Source: Bathymodiolus brooksi (taxonomy: Eukaryota; Mollusca; Bivalvia; Mytilida; Modiolidae). From it: a stretch of 64,000 nucleotides of DNA. A model generated the notes under the pieces. It did no database searches, was not told the DNA's origin, and saw only the letters and a list, made by a program, of their open reading frames with translations. Below are positions 31,818-43,060 of the stretch, piece after piece. The stretch covers positions 103,569,689 through 103,633,688 of the forward strand of contig OY804578.1 of assembly GCA_963680875.1 (NCBI GenBank), read 5' to 3'. Each line of letters opens with the position of its first letter. Within the stretch, counting starts at the first letter, position 1. The position numbers and the translations under genes are program-made.

Positions 31818-34800
31818 AATATTGTATCGGGCAAACCTAATTTGAAAAATGGTTCACTAAAAATTGCACATATTAATGCATGCAGTTTATTACCAAAAAT
31901 TGACTTAATTGAATTAGAAATGTCAAATAATGATATCATACTTGTATCAGAAACACATTTAAGTCAGGATATTGACAACGAGGATATCCAAGTAAGGGGT
32001 TTCCAAAACCCAATACGTGTTGACAGGAACCGCCACGGTGGCGGAGTGGCAATTTTCACCAAACCTAATATATATATATATATGTGAAAAGCCGGAATTT
32101 CACACTAGTGAAATTGAAATCCTTTGGTTAGAAGTTATCATAAATAATTTAAAAGCGATGGTTGGAGTTATTTATAGACCCCCACATTCAGATGTGTCAT
32201 ATTGGCGGAAATTCGAAAACAATATCCAGCCTATATTGGATTTGAATATTCCTGTAATACTTGGAGGTGATTTAAACATTGATATGTTGGGTAATCAGTG
32301 TGGGCACCTTGAAGACATTCTCACACGTCTAAACTTGGAGACTGTTGTGTGGGAGCCAACACGTATTACCCATACATCAGCTACATGTATCGATTTATTT
32401 ATTACAAACAGACCAAATCTTGTTCTTGATATTAAAGTTTCCCCGAACTTTTGCAGTGACCACTGCCCAGTCAGTGTAGACATTAATATCAAAACGAGTA
32501 AAGAGCAGTGTTATAAACGCACAATTAGAAAATATGATCAGGCTGATTATAATTCCATAATCCATGAAATGGAAGGCAAGAATTGGAGTATTCTCTTTAA
32601 AAATAAAACTGTCAATGAGAACTACTCTAATTTCCTTTCTATTTTAAATGAGACGTGTGATAAACACATACCTACTTAAACTGTAATTATTAGACCAGAT
32701 GATAAACCGTTTATGAATAGCTCTATAAGGAAGGCGATTCGAAAGAGAAATCGCATTCATTATAGAGCTAAATCTACCAACAACCCAAATCACTGGTCAC
32801 AATATAGACATTTGCGAAATGATGTTATAAGATTGGTAAGAGAAGCCAAAACTGAATATAGAAATAAACTTACTTCTCAATTAATGGACAAAAGTATCCC
32901 ACCAGACAAATGGTGGAGAATTGCCAAATCAGTTTGTAAACTAAACAATTGTAATAAAGTTTCACCCCCTATAAAACATGAAGGTAGAATAATAATTCAT
33001 CCCTCAGAGAAATGTGATATTTTTAATAAGTACTTTGCTGATATTTCAAATATTGAAAATGAACCAAATCTCCCGAATGAAGACTTTGCCCGTGACAATA
33101 TTTGTCCTGAATTATTGATTACTGAACAAGAAGTAAAAGACCAATTAGAAATACTGAATAATTCCAAACCAAGTGGCCCCGATGGTGTTGCACCAAGGAT
33201 CTTACGCAGTGTTTCTCGGTGCCTTGTTCCCCCCTTACATTATTATTTAATCAGTCATTGCAATGTGGACAACTTCCATATATTTGGAAACGCTCACACG
33301 TAACCCCTGTGTACAAAAATAAAGGGGTTGCATCCGACATTACAAACTTTCGACCTATTGCCCTTACTTGTGTTCTGTGTAAGATGATGGAAAAAATAAT
33401 TGTGAAACATTTGCATAACTATTTATTGGAGCATCATATTATTACAGAACACCAGTCAGGATTTCAACCAAAAGATTCTACAGTAAATCAACTTGTATAT
33501 ATTTACAACACTATTATCAGTAACCTTGATATTGGTAAAGACATAAGGTTTATATTTTGTGATATTTCTAAAGCATTCGATAGGGTTTGGCATACAGGAC
33601 TTTTATATAAATTACGCAAAATTGGTATAGATGGAAATTTACTAAGTTGGGTTACAGATTATTTAGATGATAGGAAACAAAAAGTGGTCTTAGATGGATT
33701 CTCATCTGGGTGGGAGGGAATTGATGCTGGGGTTCCCCAAGGGTCTGTGTTTGGGACCTTTCCTGTTCCTTATATACATAAACGATATTGTTGATGATCT
33801 TGATTGTAATATCAAACTCTTTGCCGATGATACATCTTTGTATGTAATAGTCGATGAACAAAATTATATACAAGCTGCAGATATGCTTTCGACAGACTTG
33901 TCTCATATTCATAACTGGTCACAAAACTGGGCTATTAAATTTAATCCTAATAAAACTGAATCAATTTTATTTACTAGACGAAATATAAATAACCCTCCAG
34001 TTTATTTTGGGGATATGGACAACTGAGTGACAGATGTTAATACTCACTGTCATCTGGGTCTGGATCTCCAAAGTAATTGTAAATGGGGTGATTATGTAAG
34101 TAAAATTTATAAGAAAGCATGTGACAGACTGAAAATTCTTAGAATGCTAAATATCAAGTTGACCGAAATGTATTGATTAATATATATTTGTCATTTATCC
34201 GACCTATACTAGAATATGGAAATGTAATTTGGGACAATTGTACCCAAAATGAAGCTAATCTATTGGAAAGTGTTCAGGTTGAGGCAGGCAGGATAATTAC
34301 AGGGTTGAGAGTAAATTCATCAAGATCTAAATTATATAGTGAACTTGGCTGGGAACCCCTTTATAAAAGAAGAGAGAAACAAAAGTTGATTTTACTCTAT
34401 AAAATAATAAATGGTTTAACTCCGGACTATATGTATGACATGATCCAACCATACACAGAAAATATTCACAATTATAATCTACGACAACAAATATCGGGGG
34501 ACAATTTTAGACTACCCTTTTGTAATACTGTCTCATATAGCAAAAGTTTCATTCCTTGTACGTTACGACTCTGGAATGGTCTGCCTGCCTCAACAAAGTC
34601 CAGTCCTTCTCTTAATATATTTAAGACAAGACTGAACTCTGATACAAAAGCTTCGCCTAAATATTTTCATATAGGTGACAGAAAAGAAAATATCATACAC
34701 TGTCAGATGAGGAATGATGCTAGCAATCTAAATCTACATTTGCAGCAACATCACTTATCTGACAGACCATTTTGCCCACATTGCAATGATCCCTGTGAAA

Positions 34801-35624
34801 GCCCCTCCCATTATTTTATGCACTGCCCTTTATACAATATTCATAGGCAACAACTTGTTGATTCCTTTAATAAACTTAACATAGAATTTACTATTCAAAC
34901 CATTCTTTATGGAAGTGAAACCTCTGATTATAATCAGAATGTAAAACTTTTTCGTGCAGTACATTCCTTTATTAAGCGGAGCAAACGATTTGATAATAAT
35001 ATAGTAATATAAATTAAATTTTTTAAACATTTTAAACTATAACAGTATTCTCACATATGATGGACCATGATTGCAAATATCGGTACTATTTCTCTCACAT
35101 GACTAAATTAAATTAACTTATTGATATTCTATTTATAATTTATTTTGTTTTATAAATATATACATGTATATATAATGTCATAAATCTCATATTTACACTA
35201 TGATAATTACCTACTGCATGCTAATAAAAAACTTCTAAAATGAATTAAGTATTTAAATTAAATTGAGAGGTAATAAATCTAGCAACATCGTACACTGGTA
35301 ACACTTTTAGATAGCAACTAATTGTATTTAAAAAAAATTAGTAGATCTCATATCAGCCAAATTGTCGATAAAATCTAATCAATGTTAACTACTTACATGT
35401 ATCAATAACTGAATATATGAGATTTCTGACTGCTATTGTATACTCGAGTTATTTCCCTTTGAGTATGAAATTCTATATTGTGTATTGTAAATATTAACTG
35501 CATGCATTATTGATTGTTGCTGTTGCCTTGTGTATGGAGAGGATTTATATAGGCTATTGCCTGCTATCCAATCCATTTCATTTATTTATGAATAAAATAT
35601 GTTTAAAATGAAATAAATTGATCG

Positions 35625-35789
35625 TAGAAAATAAATGAATAATGTCTTTGGAAGGAAGATATAATGAATATAAATGTTGCATGTGCGTGACAAACATTAC
35701 AACGGATATGCCATCTAATTAGACGTCCCTACAATTACAATTGTTTTATGTACCAAGGTAATTAAGGTATAATCAAGTGAATTGTTTGT
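35625..35789. other. Unassigned spacer after the LINE
   Basis: No feature recognised. Confidence 0.3.
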
Positions 35790-36100
35790 TATCTAAATAA
35801 ACGTTAGAGAAACAGAAGGGACAATCATTGGGTACACAAGAACAAGACGAAGATAAACAAAATAAAAAACACAACACTATATGTGTTGGATGGACACCAT
35901 TGTACGCAAGCAAGCACAAATAACGTAAATAAGATGTGTACCCTCCTACAAACAACTGAAGGTAAAGACGAACCGAATATCGTTTCTATGTGGAAATCGT
36001 AACGGGCATCACAACACTGAACTAAGAACGTTAAGACGCATAATATGACAACATCAACCAAAAATTAAAAGGTGAGCAACACAGACCTCACCAAAAAACC
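35790..36100 (-). repeat. Dispersed family C copy
   Basis: GTTAGAGAAACAGAAGGGAC, GGGTACACAAGAACAAGACG, TGTGTTGGATGGACACCATT, ACCCTCCTACAAACAACTG and GCAACACAGACCTCACC. This gives the fullest view of the family C order. Confidence 0.75.
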
Positions 36101-36240
36101 AGGTGAACTCAGGTGCTCCAAAATGGCTTCAATTCGTTACCAAATTACGATATATTACAGCGTTTTTTTCCAATTCAATCTTTATTTCAATTAAGGAATA
36201 ATTCACGGAAGCCATATTGTGTTGTGAGTTTTAGCATGAG

Positions 36241-36265
36241 TTCTTCTTCTTCTTCTTCTTCTTCC
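36241..36265 (+). repeat. (TTC)n microsatellite
   Basis: Eight TTC units. Confidence 0.95.
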
Positions 36266-36401
36266 GATATGAGGTGACGACTGTAAAACTTGACCTGTCG
36301 TAGAATGAGGATGCCACTGCCTCAGAGTTAAAATCCAAAATAACTTTATACATATAAAATCCAAATGTACAGTTAAAATTATATACATCGAGTAGTGGCG
36401 T

Positions 36402-37130
36402 TTATGCTGTTTGTTGCAAGGTCATCTCTGAGAGTAGGCTGGCCTTGAACTTCTCCAGTTCTGTGGCGTTTGCTACCGCAATCGGAAGCCGGTTCCATTC
36501 TTGTATGGTACGTGGGAAGGATTGTTTGTATGCTGCTATATTGGTGTGATGTTGTATCCGTCTGTTGGCACCTCTGGTTCTGGAGTCACTCGTCTGGACC
36601 ATATATGATGATTCCGGAATACACACTAAGCCATGCATTACCTTATATATCACTATGAGTCTATGGCTTTTTCGGCGCTCCTTTAGAGGCCCCCATCCCA
36701 ACGATTTTACCATAGCAATGACGCATCCTAGGTCTTTTTCTCTGTAAATGTTGCTGATAAAACGTTCTGCTCGGCGTTGGACTTTGTCAAGTTGGTTTAT
36801 TTGGCCAGAGGTGTATGGATCCCAGGCTGCAGACGCATATTCTAAGATAGGTCGGACCATGGTGGTGTAAGCTTGCTCCCTGACAGACTTGTTACAATCA
36901 CGAAAATTGCAGCGCAGGAATCTAATGTCCTGGAGGCTTTAGATGATGTTGCTTCCACATGTTTCCTCCAGCTAAGGTCCTCACTGAGTGTTACTCCTAG
37001 GTATTTCCTACTATCTACTACTTCTAGTCTGTGTCCATGTAGGAAGTAGCGAGTGTCTATGACGTTGCGTCTGTTTGTGCTAATGTGGATGACAGTGCAT
37101 TTTGCTGGGTGAAAACTCATCTGGCAGAAT
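36402..37130 (-). mobile_element. 5'-truncated Jockey/CR1-type LINE fragment (RT C-terminal region)
   Basis: On the minus strand, MSFHPAKCTVIHIS, LEVVDSRKYLGVTLSEDLSW and HVEATSSKASRTL (36900-37120) are followed, after a one-base shift near 36880, by MVRPILEYASAAWDPYTSGQ, KVQRRAERFISN, LGWGPLKERRKSHRLIVIYK and a final SLLSEMTLQQTA (36402-36860). This is the palm-to-thumb and C-terminal region of a LINE reverse transcriptase, distinct from the LINE at 29340-35620. Beyond 37130 no further RT is seen. Confidence 0.85.
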
Positions 37131-37371
37131 AAAATTAACTAATATCCTGTCATCCCATATAAACGCTACAAACACAGTATAGCATGCGGGAAACAACAGC
37201 TATGATAACCAATAAATGTGGATATCTTTTAATGAAGACGTAGACATCAAATTTAGTGTCCACGACGAATTTCTGAAATAACAAAATTGTTTTACCCGGC
37301 TAGAAGCTTAAGATTGCTGATGCAACTTCAAAACACGACTATCTTACAACTGATATATTTATTTATATCAT
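37131..37371. other. Spacer with a degenerate family A flank
   Basis: GAAGACGTAGACATCAAATT and TAGTGTCCACGACGAATTTC (37228-37275) equal the family A sequence after the ribozyme-like core, in reverse orientation, decayed. Confidence 0.45.
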
Positions 37372-37590
37372 GCGGGTGTCGCTAGTGGAGCAGAAACTGC
37401 TTAATCCTCCTATGCACCTGAGTTTATCTCCGGTTTTCTGTGGTGTTTCTGTTGCTCAATCTTTGGTTTTATAGATTTTTTTCCCCCTTTTTATCGTTCT
37501 TCTTTTGGCCATTGTTTGTCAGTCCTTCTTATGGTTTCTCATAACCCGATCTTTCATATCTTAGAACTTTTCTTTCGAATGCATAATGAG
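37372..37590 (+). repeat. Dispersed family B copy
   Basis: GTGTCGCTAGTGGAGCAGAA, GCACCTGAGTTTATCTCCGG, TTGCTCAATCTTTGGTTTTA and TTTTGGCCATTGTTTGTCAG are in family B order. Confidence 0.7.
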
Positions 37591-37884
37591 CTATATCCAA
37601 CGTTAATTTTCGTCACACATCTATTTCATTGTTCACGATAACTTTGTTAAGCCATTACATTGTCTGAGTGGATTGTAGCAAATCTTTTTTTATTTCTTTT
37701 TATTTGCTCACTCATGGTGGGAACAAATATAGCCCAATTATTTAAATTAACAGCTGTCGAGCAACTCATTATTCACTGCTCCGGATAAAAACTTGAGATC
37801 TGCCTACAAATGACACTATATAAATAGACTGTCGTGGTTTGCTGTGCTTTGTATCGATCAACAATGGCCTACAAAGGAAGATTG

Positions 37885-38125
37885 TATGTGTAGCAACATT
37901 CCAGCAGCACCTACATATATCTCTCAGTTGATACGATATTCCAGAGCTTGTGGTTTCTATCAGGACTTCATTGATAGAGGATTGCTGCTAACAAGGAAGC
38001 TATTTAACCAAGGGTTCCTCTTGGTTAAGTTGAAGTCATCACTTCGGAGGTTTTGGTTGACCGTTATGGAATAGCTGTGTCACAATTGACCACGGATATG
38101 TTCCACTTGTCGTAAGCACTTCCCG
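37885..38125 (+). mobile_element. Retroelement RT C-terminal fragment ([12 protein letters not shown] family)
   Basis: Reads SNIPAAPTYISQLIRYSRAC, YQDFIDRGLLLTRKL, NQGFLLVKLKSSLRRF and, after a shift, VDRYGIAVSQLTTDMFHL. From memory this follows the YIDD part of an RT common in mollusc and cnidarian genomes. I lean towards Penelope-like but the class is not proven. The next ~40 bases lead into family B, identifying B as the element's 3' untranslated region. Confidence 0.65.
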
Positions 38126-38164
38126 GTCTTTTCCTCATTCATGACTTATCACCGAGTTTGTAAC

Positions 38165-38405
38165 TAGATTAACACGTCGAGTGTCACTAGTGAAGCAGGA
38201 ACTGATTACCCTTCCTGAGCACCTGAGTCCACCCCCGGTTTTAGTGGGTTTCGTGTTATTAGCTCTTTAGCTTTATGTGCATGTTTTGTAGATCGTTGTT
38301 TGTCCCTTTGTACTTTTTCTTTTGACCATTATGCTGTCTGTTCTTCTTCGATATAGGGATTCTTATTACGCTTTTTGTATCTTCAAACTCTTCTTATAAC
38401 ATATC
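38165..38405 (+). repeat. Family B copy contiguous with RT coding sequence
   Basis: GTGTCACTAGTGAAGCAGGA, GCACCTGAGTCCACCCCCGG, TTTTGTAGATCGTTGTTTGT, TTTTGACCATTATGCTGTC and GTATCTTCAAACTCTTC. It follows the RT fragment at 37885-38125 at the expected distance. Confidence 0.75.
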
Positions 38406-38756
38406 GAATTTGGCTGATTTTTGTATAATTATCTTAACAAGTTGTTGCGTTCGGTTTAATTATTTTTGTTTGTTTGTTTGACTATGAATGTAAAATTAAA
38501 TAACAGCAATAAAGGTGTTATATTTTATACGGTTTGTATCTTGATTATTCGCTTTATTTAAATGAATTTTCTCCTTCATAGTCTGTGTTTCAGCACTGAC
38601 ATAGTTTATTATCCCAGATAGCTTGCATATATAAACAAATATAAATCATATAATTTTATTTATAATTGAATGGCGATTGTACATGTGTACGGTCACGACT
38701 CATAATACATTTATGTATGGGCTGCCGACAAAGACAAAGTTGCAAAATGGCAAGCC

Positions 38757-38830
38757 CCCTTATCTTTATAGCAAAATCCTTATCCTTATAGCTAAATCCT
38801 TATCCTTATAACAAAATCCTTATCCTTTTA
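38757..38830 (+). repeat. 18-bp minisatellite (~4 copies)
   Basis: The unit is AAATCCTTATCCTTATAG with small changes. Confidence 0.85.
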
Positions 38831-40004
38831 AATTTACTGGTCTTGGGCACAGAGACTCAGTAATGTTGACTGTAAAAACAGTTTGTATCTATAACTATAT
38901 ATCCTTATATCGAATATGTCGCTAACTTTCTGCCATACTTAAATTCAACTCGATATATGCAAAAGAGAATTATGAATTAAAATTGTCACGTCTGGCCCTG
39001 GCAACAGAGACTCAGAAAGTATCAAGCAGAGTTCTATTATAATAATCTTGCTTAAATGTTACGGATTGAAATATTTTGACGAGACTGAAATTCTGAATAC
39101 GCCTGGCCCTGGGAACAGAGACTCGGGCATTAGAAAAGTCCTTCAATAAGCATAATAGATTTTCCAAAGTTATGATCTGACAGTGTGACATAGTGGCTGA
39201 TGGCAAAGCGGAGTCCTTTGAATGTGATATCTACCTAAATCTGTTTAATCCTTTTATGTATATGAGCACTACGAAATGACTCATCGAGTACATCTCCAGG
39301 TCAGATTTCCAGAGTTGGCGTATGAATAAACTGAGTTGTGACAAGTCATCATGCTTAATTTCACATTGGTTCCTGATATACACAGCATACAAAGCTGAAA
39401 GTAGAATGCAGAAGCACAATCTGTTCTTGCAAAATGACATAATACATCATCATTTAAGTATAACTTAATCAATATCGTCGTTTAACATATATCAAAAGTT
39501 AAACGTCCCTAGAATATTTCAAATCTCTACCAAAAGGGAGGGTTGGGTGGGTAAAATGAAGAAAATTTAACAAAATTTTACCAATCCAAATTTCACGTCT
39601 GCTTCTGTTAATGAAAGTTTGAAAAAGGAAGCGTCAATCGATAATTGCGAGACGTCACGTCTCAGACGTGTGCAAAAGTTATTTTGGTCACGTAGGCCAT
39701 GCCTTAATGAGGAACGTACAAAGGAGGATAACTCTTGCGCTCCTATGATAAATTGATTTAATTCAAATTGATTAAATCTTATTGTATATATTTATGCTTG
39801 CAATTTACAACTCCTTCATAATGTAATTATTAATATGAAACAGGCACGGCCATGAATGCTCGCACATCTGAAAATTATCTGGCAATTTCACGCTCATCCA
39901 GTGCATCAAAAAGTGTCGAGATTTTTTGGGCCAAAATATATCGGGGACGACTTTTTATTAGGGCCGAATCTAGTCTCATTCAATCGAACTGTCGTTCCTT
40001 CGGG
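38831..40004. other. Gene-free stretch with a thrice-repeated short word
   Basis: TGGCCCTGGCAACAGAGACTC-like words occur near 38843, 38991 and 39102, roughly 110-150 bases apart. About 39780-39835 resembles the family A word TTTATGCTTGCAATTTACA. No gene supported. Confidence 0.4.
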
Positions 40005-40318
40005 ACCGACCATTTGACTTGAAGGGGGGGGGGGATTATGGTTTTTTGTTTCGCTCAGAAAAATGTTTTCGGACAACACAAGAGTTAGAATACTTTTTTT
40101 TTTTTGTCGCGCAAAGCGCGAAATTTTTTCCCAAAATTTAACATTAGGTTATATGACAAAAACTCTGAATCAGATTATTTTTTTTTTTCCTCCACCAAAA
40201 TCAGAATATTTTTTTCCTCCACCAAAATCAGAATATTTTTTTCAGCAACATTGGGAATCAGAATATTTTTTTAGAAAAAAAACATAACCCCCCCCCCCCC
40301 TTCAAGTTAAATGGTCGT
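40005..40318. mobile_element. ~310-bp MITE with G-run/C-run inverted ends
   Basis: CGACCATTTGACTTGAAGG plus a G run and ATTATGGTTTTT on the left is mirrored by AAAAAACATAA, a C run and CCTTCAAGTTAAATGGTCG on the right. The interior has three ATCAGAATATTTTTTT words and two CCTCCACCAAA words. The small frame at 40063-40287 is a shadow. Confidence 0.75.
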
Positions 40319-40639
40319 TCCCTTACGAAATCTCAAAAGTTAACTTCCGCGTAAAAACAAAAATTCTTGTCAGTATGTCAGAAGAGATTTGATAAATTAT
40401 TACTTTACACACGGGTTCCGGGTTTCAGTGGTATCGGACGTACGAGAGAGGGTACGAGACTTAGAATCACCTTTGCGCTTTATGTTAAGAAGATCTTTAT
40501 TAGTTGAGTGTGTTAGTGTGTTACACAGAACGTGTTTACAATGCGTTGAATTTTTTTTTATCCACGATCAGTATGTGCAGCCATGTTTGTCAAAAAATCC
40601 TAAGTACACATTTCATACCATAAAGAAATCGCTGACGCT

Positions 40640-40775
40640 CGCATATTATTAAAACTTAGGTTAATCTCTCTCAAACATGTGGAACCTTACTTGATTTTGG
40701 CTATGCTTTGGTTTATTTGCTCCCAATGACTTTATAATTATTTGACATTCCAATCTTTTTGACTATAAGCATAAA
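40640..40775 (+). repeat. Family A upstream fragment
   Basis: ACTTAGGTTAATCTCTCTC, TTTGGTTTATTTGCTCCCAA and TTATTTGACATTCCAATCTT. The core is missing. Confidence 0.6.
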
Positions 40776-40919
40776 TATCAAGTTTTTTAATACTTTAGAA
40801 AATAAAAGTAACATGAGACATAATAGGCAACTTTTTATTATTGATTGACCAATTTTGAAATTAATTGTCAGAGTTCATATATTTCTATATATCTAGAAAA
40901 AGAAATGTTGATTTGAAAA

Positions 40920-41075
40920 ATGAACGTAAATATGACATGAGCCTTCCTACAAACAACGAGAGGGAGATACGAACCGAACGCATAACGGACATCACAAAAA
41001 AACTAAAAAGATTCCACCGTGTGTTAACTAAGGTGTCAGATTGTTCGGAGTTCGGTAATTCTGTTATTACAGTCT
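40920..41075. repeat. Family C fragment (minus) joined to a family F tail (plus)
   Basis: GACATGAGCCTTCCTACAAA and CGGACATCACAAAAAAACTA are family C in reverse. TTGTTCGGAGTTCGGTAATT at 41038 is the family F tail. Confidence 0.6.
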
Positions 41076-41384
41076 ATACTTCCTTAATCATTCAATAGAA
41101 CGTCACATTCTAGCTATATTTTTGTATATGACAATGGGCCTATTCTCACTACATGTATATGCAAATATAAATATATTGATTAATTGATGCCTTTACCTAT
41201 ATTATGTATATGAACAAACAAAGGGTCACTGTTCCGGTTGTATAATCTTAAAATCCCAACTTGTTTTCAACATTTAAAAAGTCATATTATATTAAGATTT
41301 AGAATCGGGAAGTAAATTTGTATATTTCAGAGGTATGTGTAATTATTTTATCAATAATTTATATATTTGTGCCACCACTAACGT

Positions 41385-41424
41385 TATTAATTCGAATCCC
41401 GCTCATGGCGAGGTGTACTCGATA
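41385..41424 (+). mobile_element. SINE-V, 5' part (split copy)
   Basis: CGAATCCCGCTCATGGCGAG and GTGTACTCGATA continue at 42104 with GATGTGATAAAGTTTGTCAG. An unrelated ~680-bp element separates the halves. Confidence 0.7.
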
Positions 41425-42103
41425 TTATTATATTATTGTCTACTCCTGAGGGAACTGTTCTTCTATAGTGTTGTCTGGTGTGGTATAGTGCCCGAGCCAA
41501 GGTCGAGGGTACTATACCTCACCAGACAACACTATAGAAAAACTGTTCTCGAGGGAGAAGACAATGATATGTTTAGTACATAACATCTCATTCTAGAAAT
41601 AAAGGAAAAACACACTCAGATTCAACATTATAATAATAATAGCAAAATTTACAATGTAACATTATAAAAGTAACGTTTATAACAAAAACTGAAAGTCAAC
41701 AAATTACATCTTTTTGCAATTTTTCAGAAGAAAGTACATGAAACAATTTTTTTTTTCAATATGTTGAAATGGAACATTTCCGTATGAATTAATTACTGTT
41801 GATAATTAATGGCAACATTGCAGTTACTGAAGTTAAATGCTGGGTAACAAAAAGTGTTTTTAGATCTGCTTTCAGTTTGTATGACTTGTAGTTTGTTCAT
41901 CAAGGGAGATAAATTTTGACAAAAATATATAAATATTACGCGGGAGAATATATGCCACAGGTATAGTGCCCGCAGGAAATCGTTTGAAACTGGTATAGTT
42001 CCCGTCGCTAGGTATAGTCACCCATTGTCAAGTGTACTGTTCAAAAATAACACATACTGATTATCCAATCAAAATACAGCATTTTCGTATGTTATGTACT
42101 AAA
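41425..42103. mobile_element. Hairpin-ended DNA element inserted in a SINE-V
   Basis: A hairpin (41448-41560) at the left carries the arm word GGTATAGTGCCC. Near the right end the same word recurs three times in the same orientation: GGTATAGTGCCC (~41960), GGTATAGTTCCC (~41992) and GGTATAGTCACCC (~42020). A second inverted pair, TGTTTAGTACATAACAT (41570) and ATGTTATGTACTAAAACAT (42089), brackets the interior. No open frame of note. The bracketing SINE halves define the insertion to within a few bases; the target duplication is unclear. Confidence 0.65.
41448..41560. repeat. Hairpin with CCCGAG-CCAAGGT-CGAGGG loop
   Basis: CTATAGTGTTGTCTGGTGTG and GTATAGTGCCC pair with GGGTACTATACC and TCACCAGACAACACTATAG. 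The loop again carries a CGAG...CGAGG direct repeat. Confidence 0.85.
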
Positions 42104-42250
42104 ACATGATGTGATAAAGTTTGTCAGTGACTTGCAGTAGAACGATGGTTTTCTCCGGGTACTCCGGTTTCCTCCACCAATAAAACTGACTGCAACAATA
42201 TAGCTGAAATATTGCTGAAACTGGCGTTAAATACCATAGTCCTAACCCTA
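42104..42250 (+). mobile_element. SINE-V, 3' part (split copy)
   Basis: TTTTCTCCGGGTACTCCGGT, TTCCTCCACCAATAAAACTG, AATATAGCTGAAATATTGCT and the TCCTAACCCT end. Confidence 0.8.
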
Positions 42251-42458
42251 TATGTTTGCACAGTCCCTGTTTATTTTAAATGTAATAAATTATAGTTCAT
42301 TTGGTCAGTAAATGTTATATAGATCTAATATTATGTATGCTAATATTAAGGGTGCATGATATGATTTTCTATATTTTGCCTGTCTAACTATTACTGTAAT
42401 ATATATTTTATGCTGTGTCATAAAGCATACTTTTATGAATTATTAAAACTAAGGGGGA

Positions 42459-42573
42459 GGGGGTAATGGTGTTTAATGCCTCTTTCAACAATATTTCAGT
42501 TATATCGTGGCAGTCAGCTTTAATGGTAGAGGAAACCACCGACCTGCCACAAGTCACTGACAAATTAAATCAG
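42459..42573 (-). mobile_element. SINE-V 3' half joined to SINE-E
   Basis: GGTGTTTAATGCCTCTTTCA to CACAAGTCACTGACAAATTA, reverse orientation. It is then replaced at ~42574 by plus-strand SINE-E sequence. Confidence 0.7.
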
Positions 42574-42780
42574 GATAATGTGTCCGAGTGGAGCGACATG
42601 TCTATCCGCGGACTGTTGTTTCAGTGAGCTAGCACTGTAAAAATCCAACTAAGCGTATTGGTCTTAGTACAAAGCGACCTATTCATCATCTCAATGAAAA
42701 TTAACTTGTTCTCGCCATGATATAGCTAAAAATTACTGAGTTGGCGTTAAACAACAATCACACACTCACTTAATTAGATA
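42574..42780 (+). mobile_element. SINE-E 3' half
   Basis: AGGATAATGTGTCCGAGTGG, TGTTGTTTCAGTGAGCTAGC, ATCCAACTAAGCGTATTGGT, GATATAGCTAAAAATTACTG and ACTCACTTAAT, as in 53094-53462. Confidence 0.75.
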
Positions 42781-42899
42781 TCTAAGATTTATGCACCAAA
42801 TGTGGAGTGTACCTGGTCATGATCTGAAGAAACGTAAAATTGTTAATGTCCAATTCGTGTCAATCCATCGATTGTTAAACACATGAAACAAGTTGGAAG

Positions 42900-43060
42900 T
42901 ATTTATCATTATAATTATGGTTGATGTACCTCCAGTTGTTTGTAGAAGGTATCATGTCTTATTTACGTTATTTGTGTTTGTTTACGTAGAGTGGTTTCAA
43001 ACACATATTGTGGTTTGGGGTTTGCTTGTCTTTCTCTTGTGTATGGTGATGTCCAACACA
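42900..43060 (+). repeat. Family C sequence leading into the 83-bp array
   Basis: CCAGTTGTTTGTAGAAGG, TTATTTACGTTATTTGTGTT and TGTCCAACACATATTTTG are the family C 5' order (reverse complement at 35870-35970). Confidence 0.7.

Larger units (their letters stand above)
31042..35012 (+). pseudogene. LINE ORF2 polyprotein (endonuclease / reverse transcriptase), interrupted
   Basis: The start MTSSIMNRYYKGSAIEY leads to LYYILLIDG, where a transposon intervenes (31205-31782). It resumes at FIGHIESNPGP, a 2A-like motif. AP endonuclease: HINACSLLPK, SETHLSQD, GVIYRPPHSD, GGDLNIDML and SDHCPVSVD. Reverse transcriptase: SGPDGVAPRIL, NFRPIALTCV, FCDISKAFDRVWH, GVPQGSV, YINDI and LFADDTSLYV. The C-terminus has a C-x2-C-x8-H-x4-C knuckle (CPHC ... 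H ... C near 34768-34824). Breaks: a frameshift in a TA run near 32070-32085, a stop at 32677, a shift in a C run near 33230, a one-base insertion near 33750, a stop at 34024 and a shift near 34155. It ends at 35012. Confidence 0.88.
29340..35620 (+). mobile_element. CR1/L2-like non-LTR retrotransposon, near full length
   Basis: Layout: ORF1 (29383-30405), an inter-ORF segment, a disrupted ORF2 (31042-35012) with AP endonuclease, reverse transcriptase and a C-terminal zinc-knuckle-like segment, then a ~600-bp 3' UTR ending near an AATAAAATATG ... AAAATGAAATAAA tail typical of this group. A THAP/SWIM-type DNA transposon remnant interrupts ORF2 at 31205-31782. ORF2 has at least four frame breaks and two in-frame stops, so the copy cannot move by itself. 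The 5' boundary is uncertain. Confidence 0.85.
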
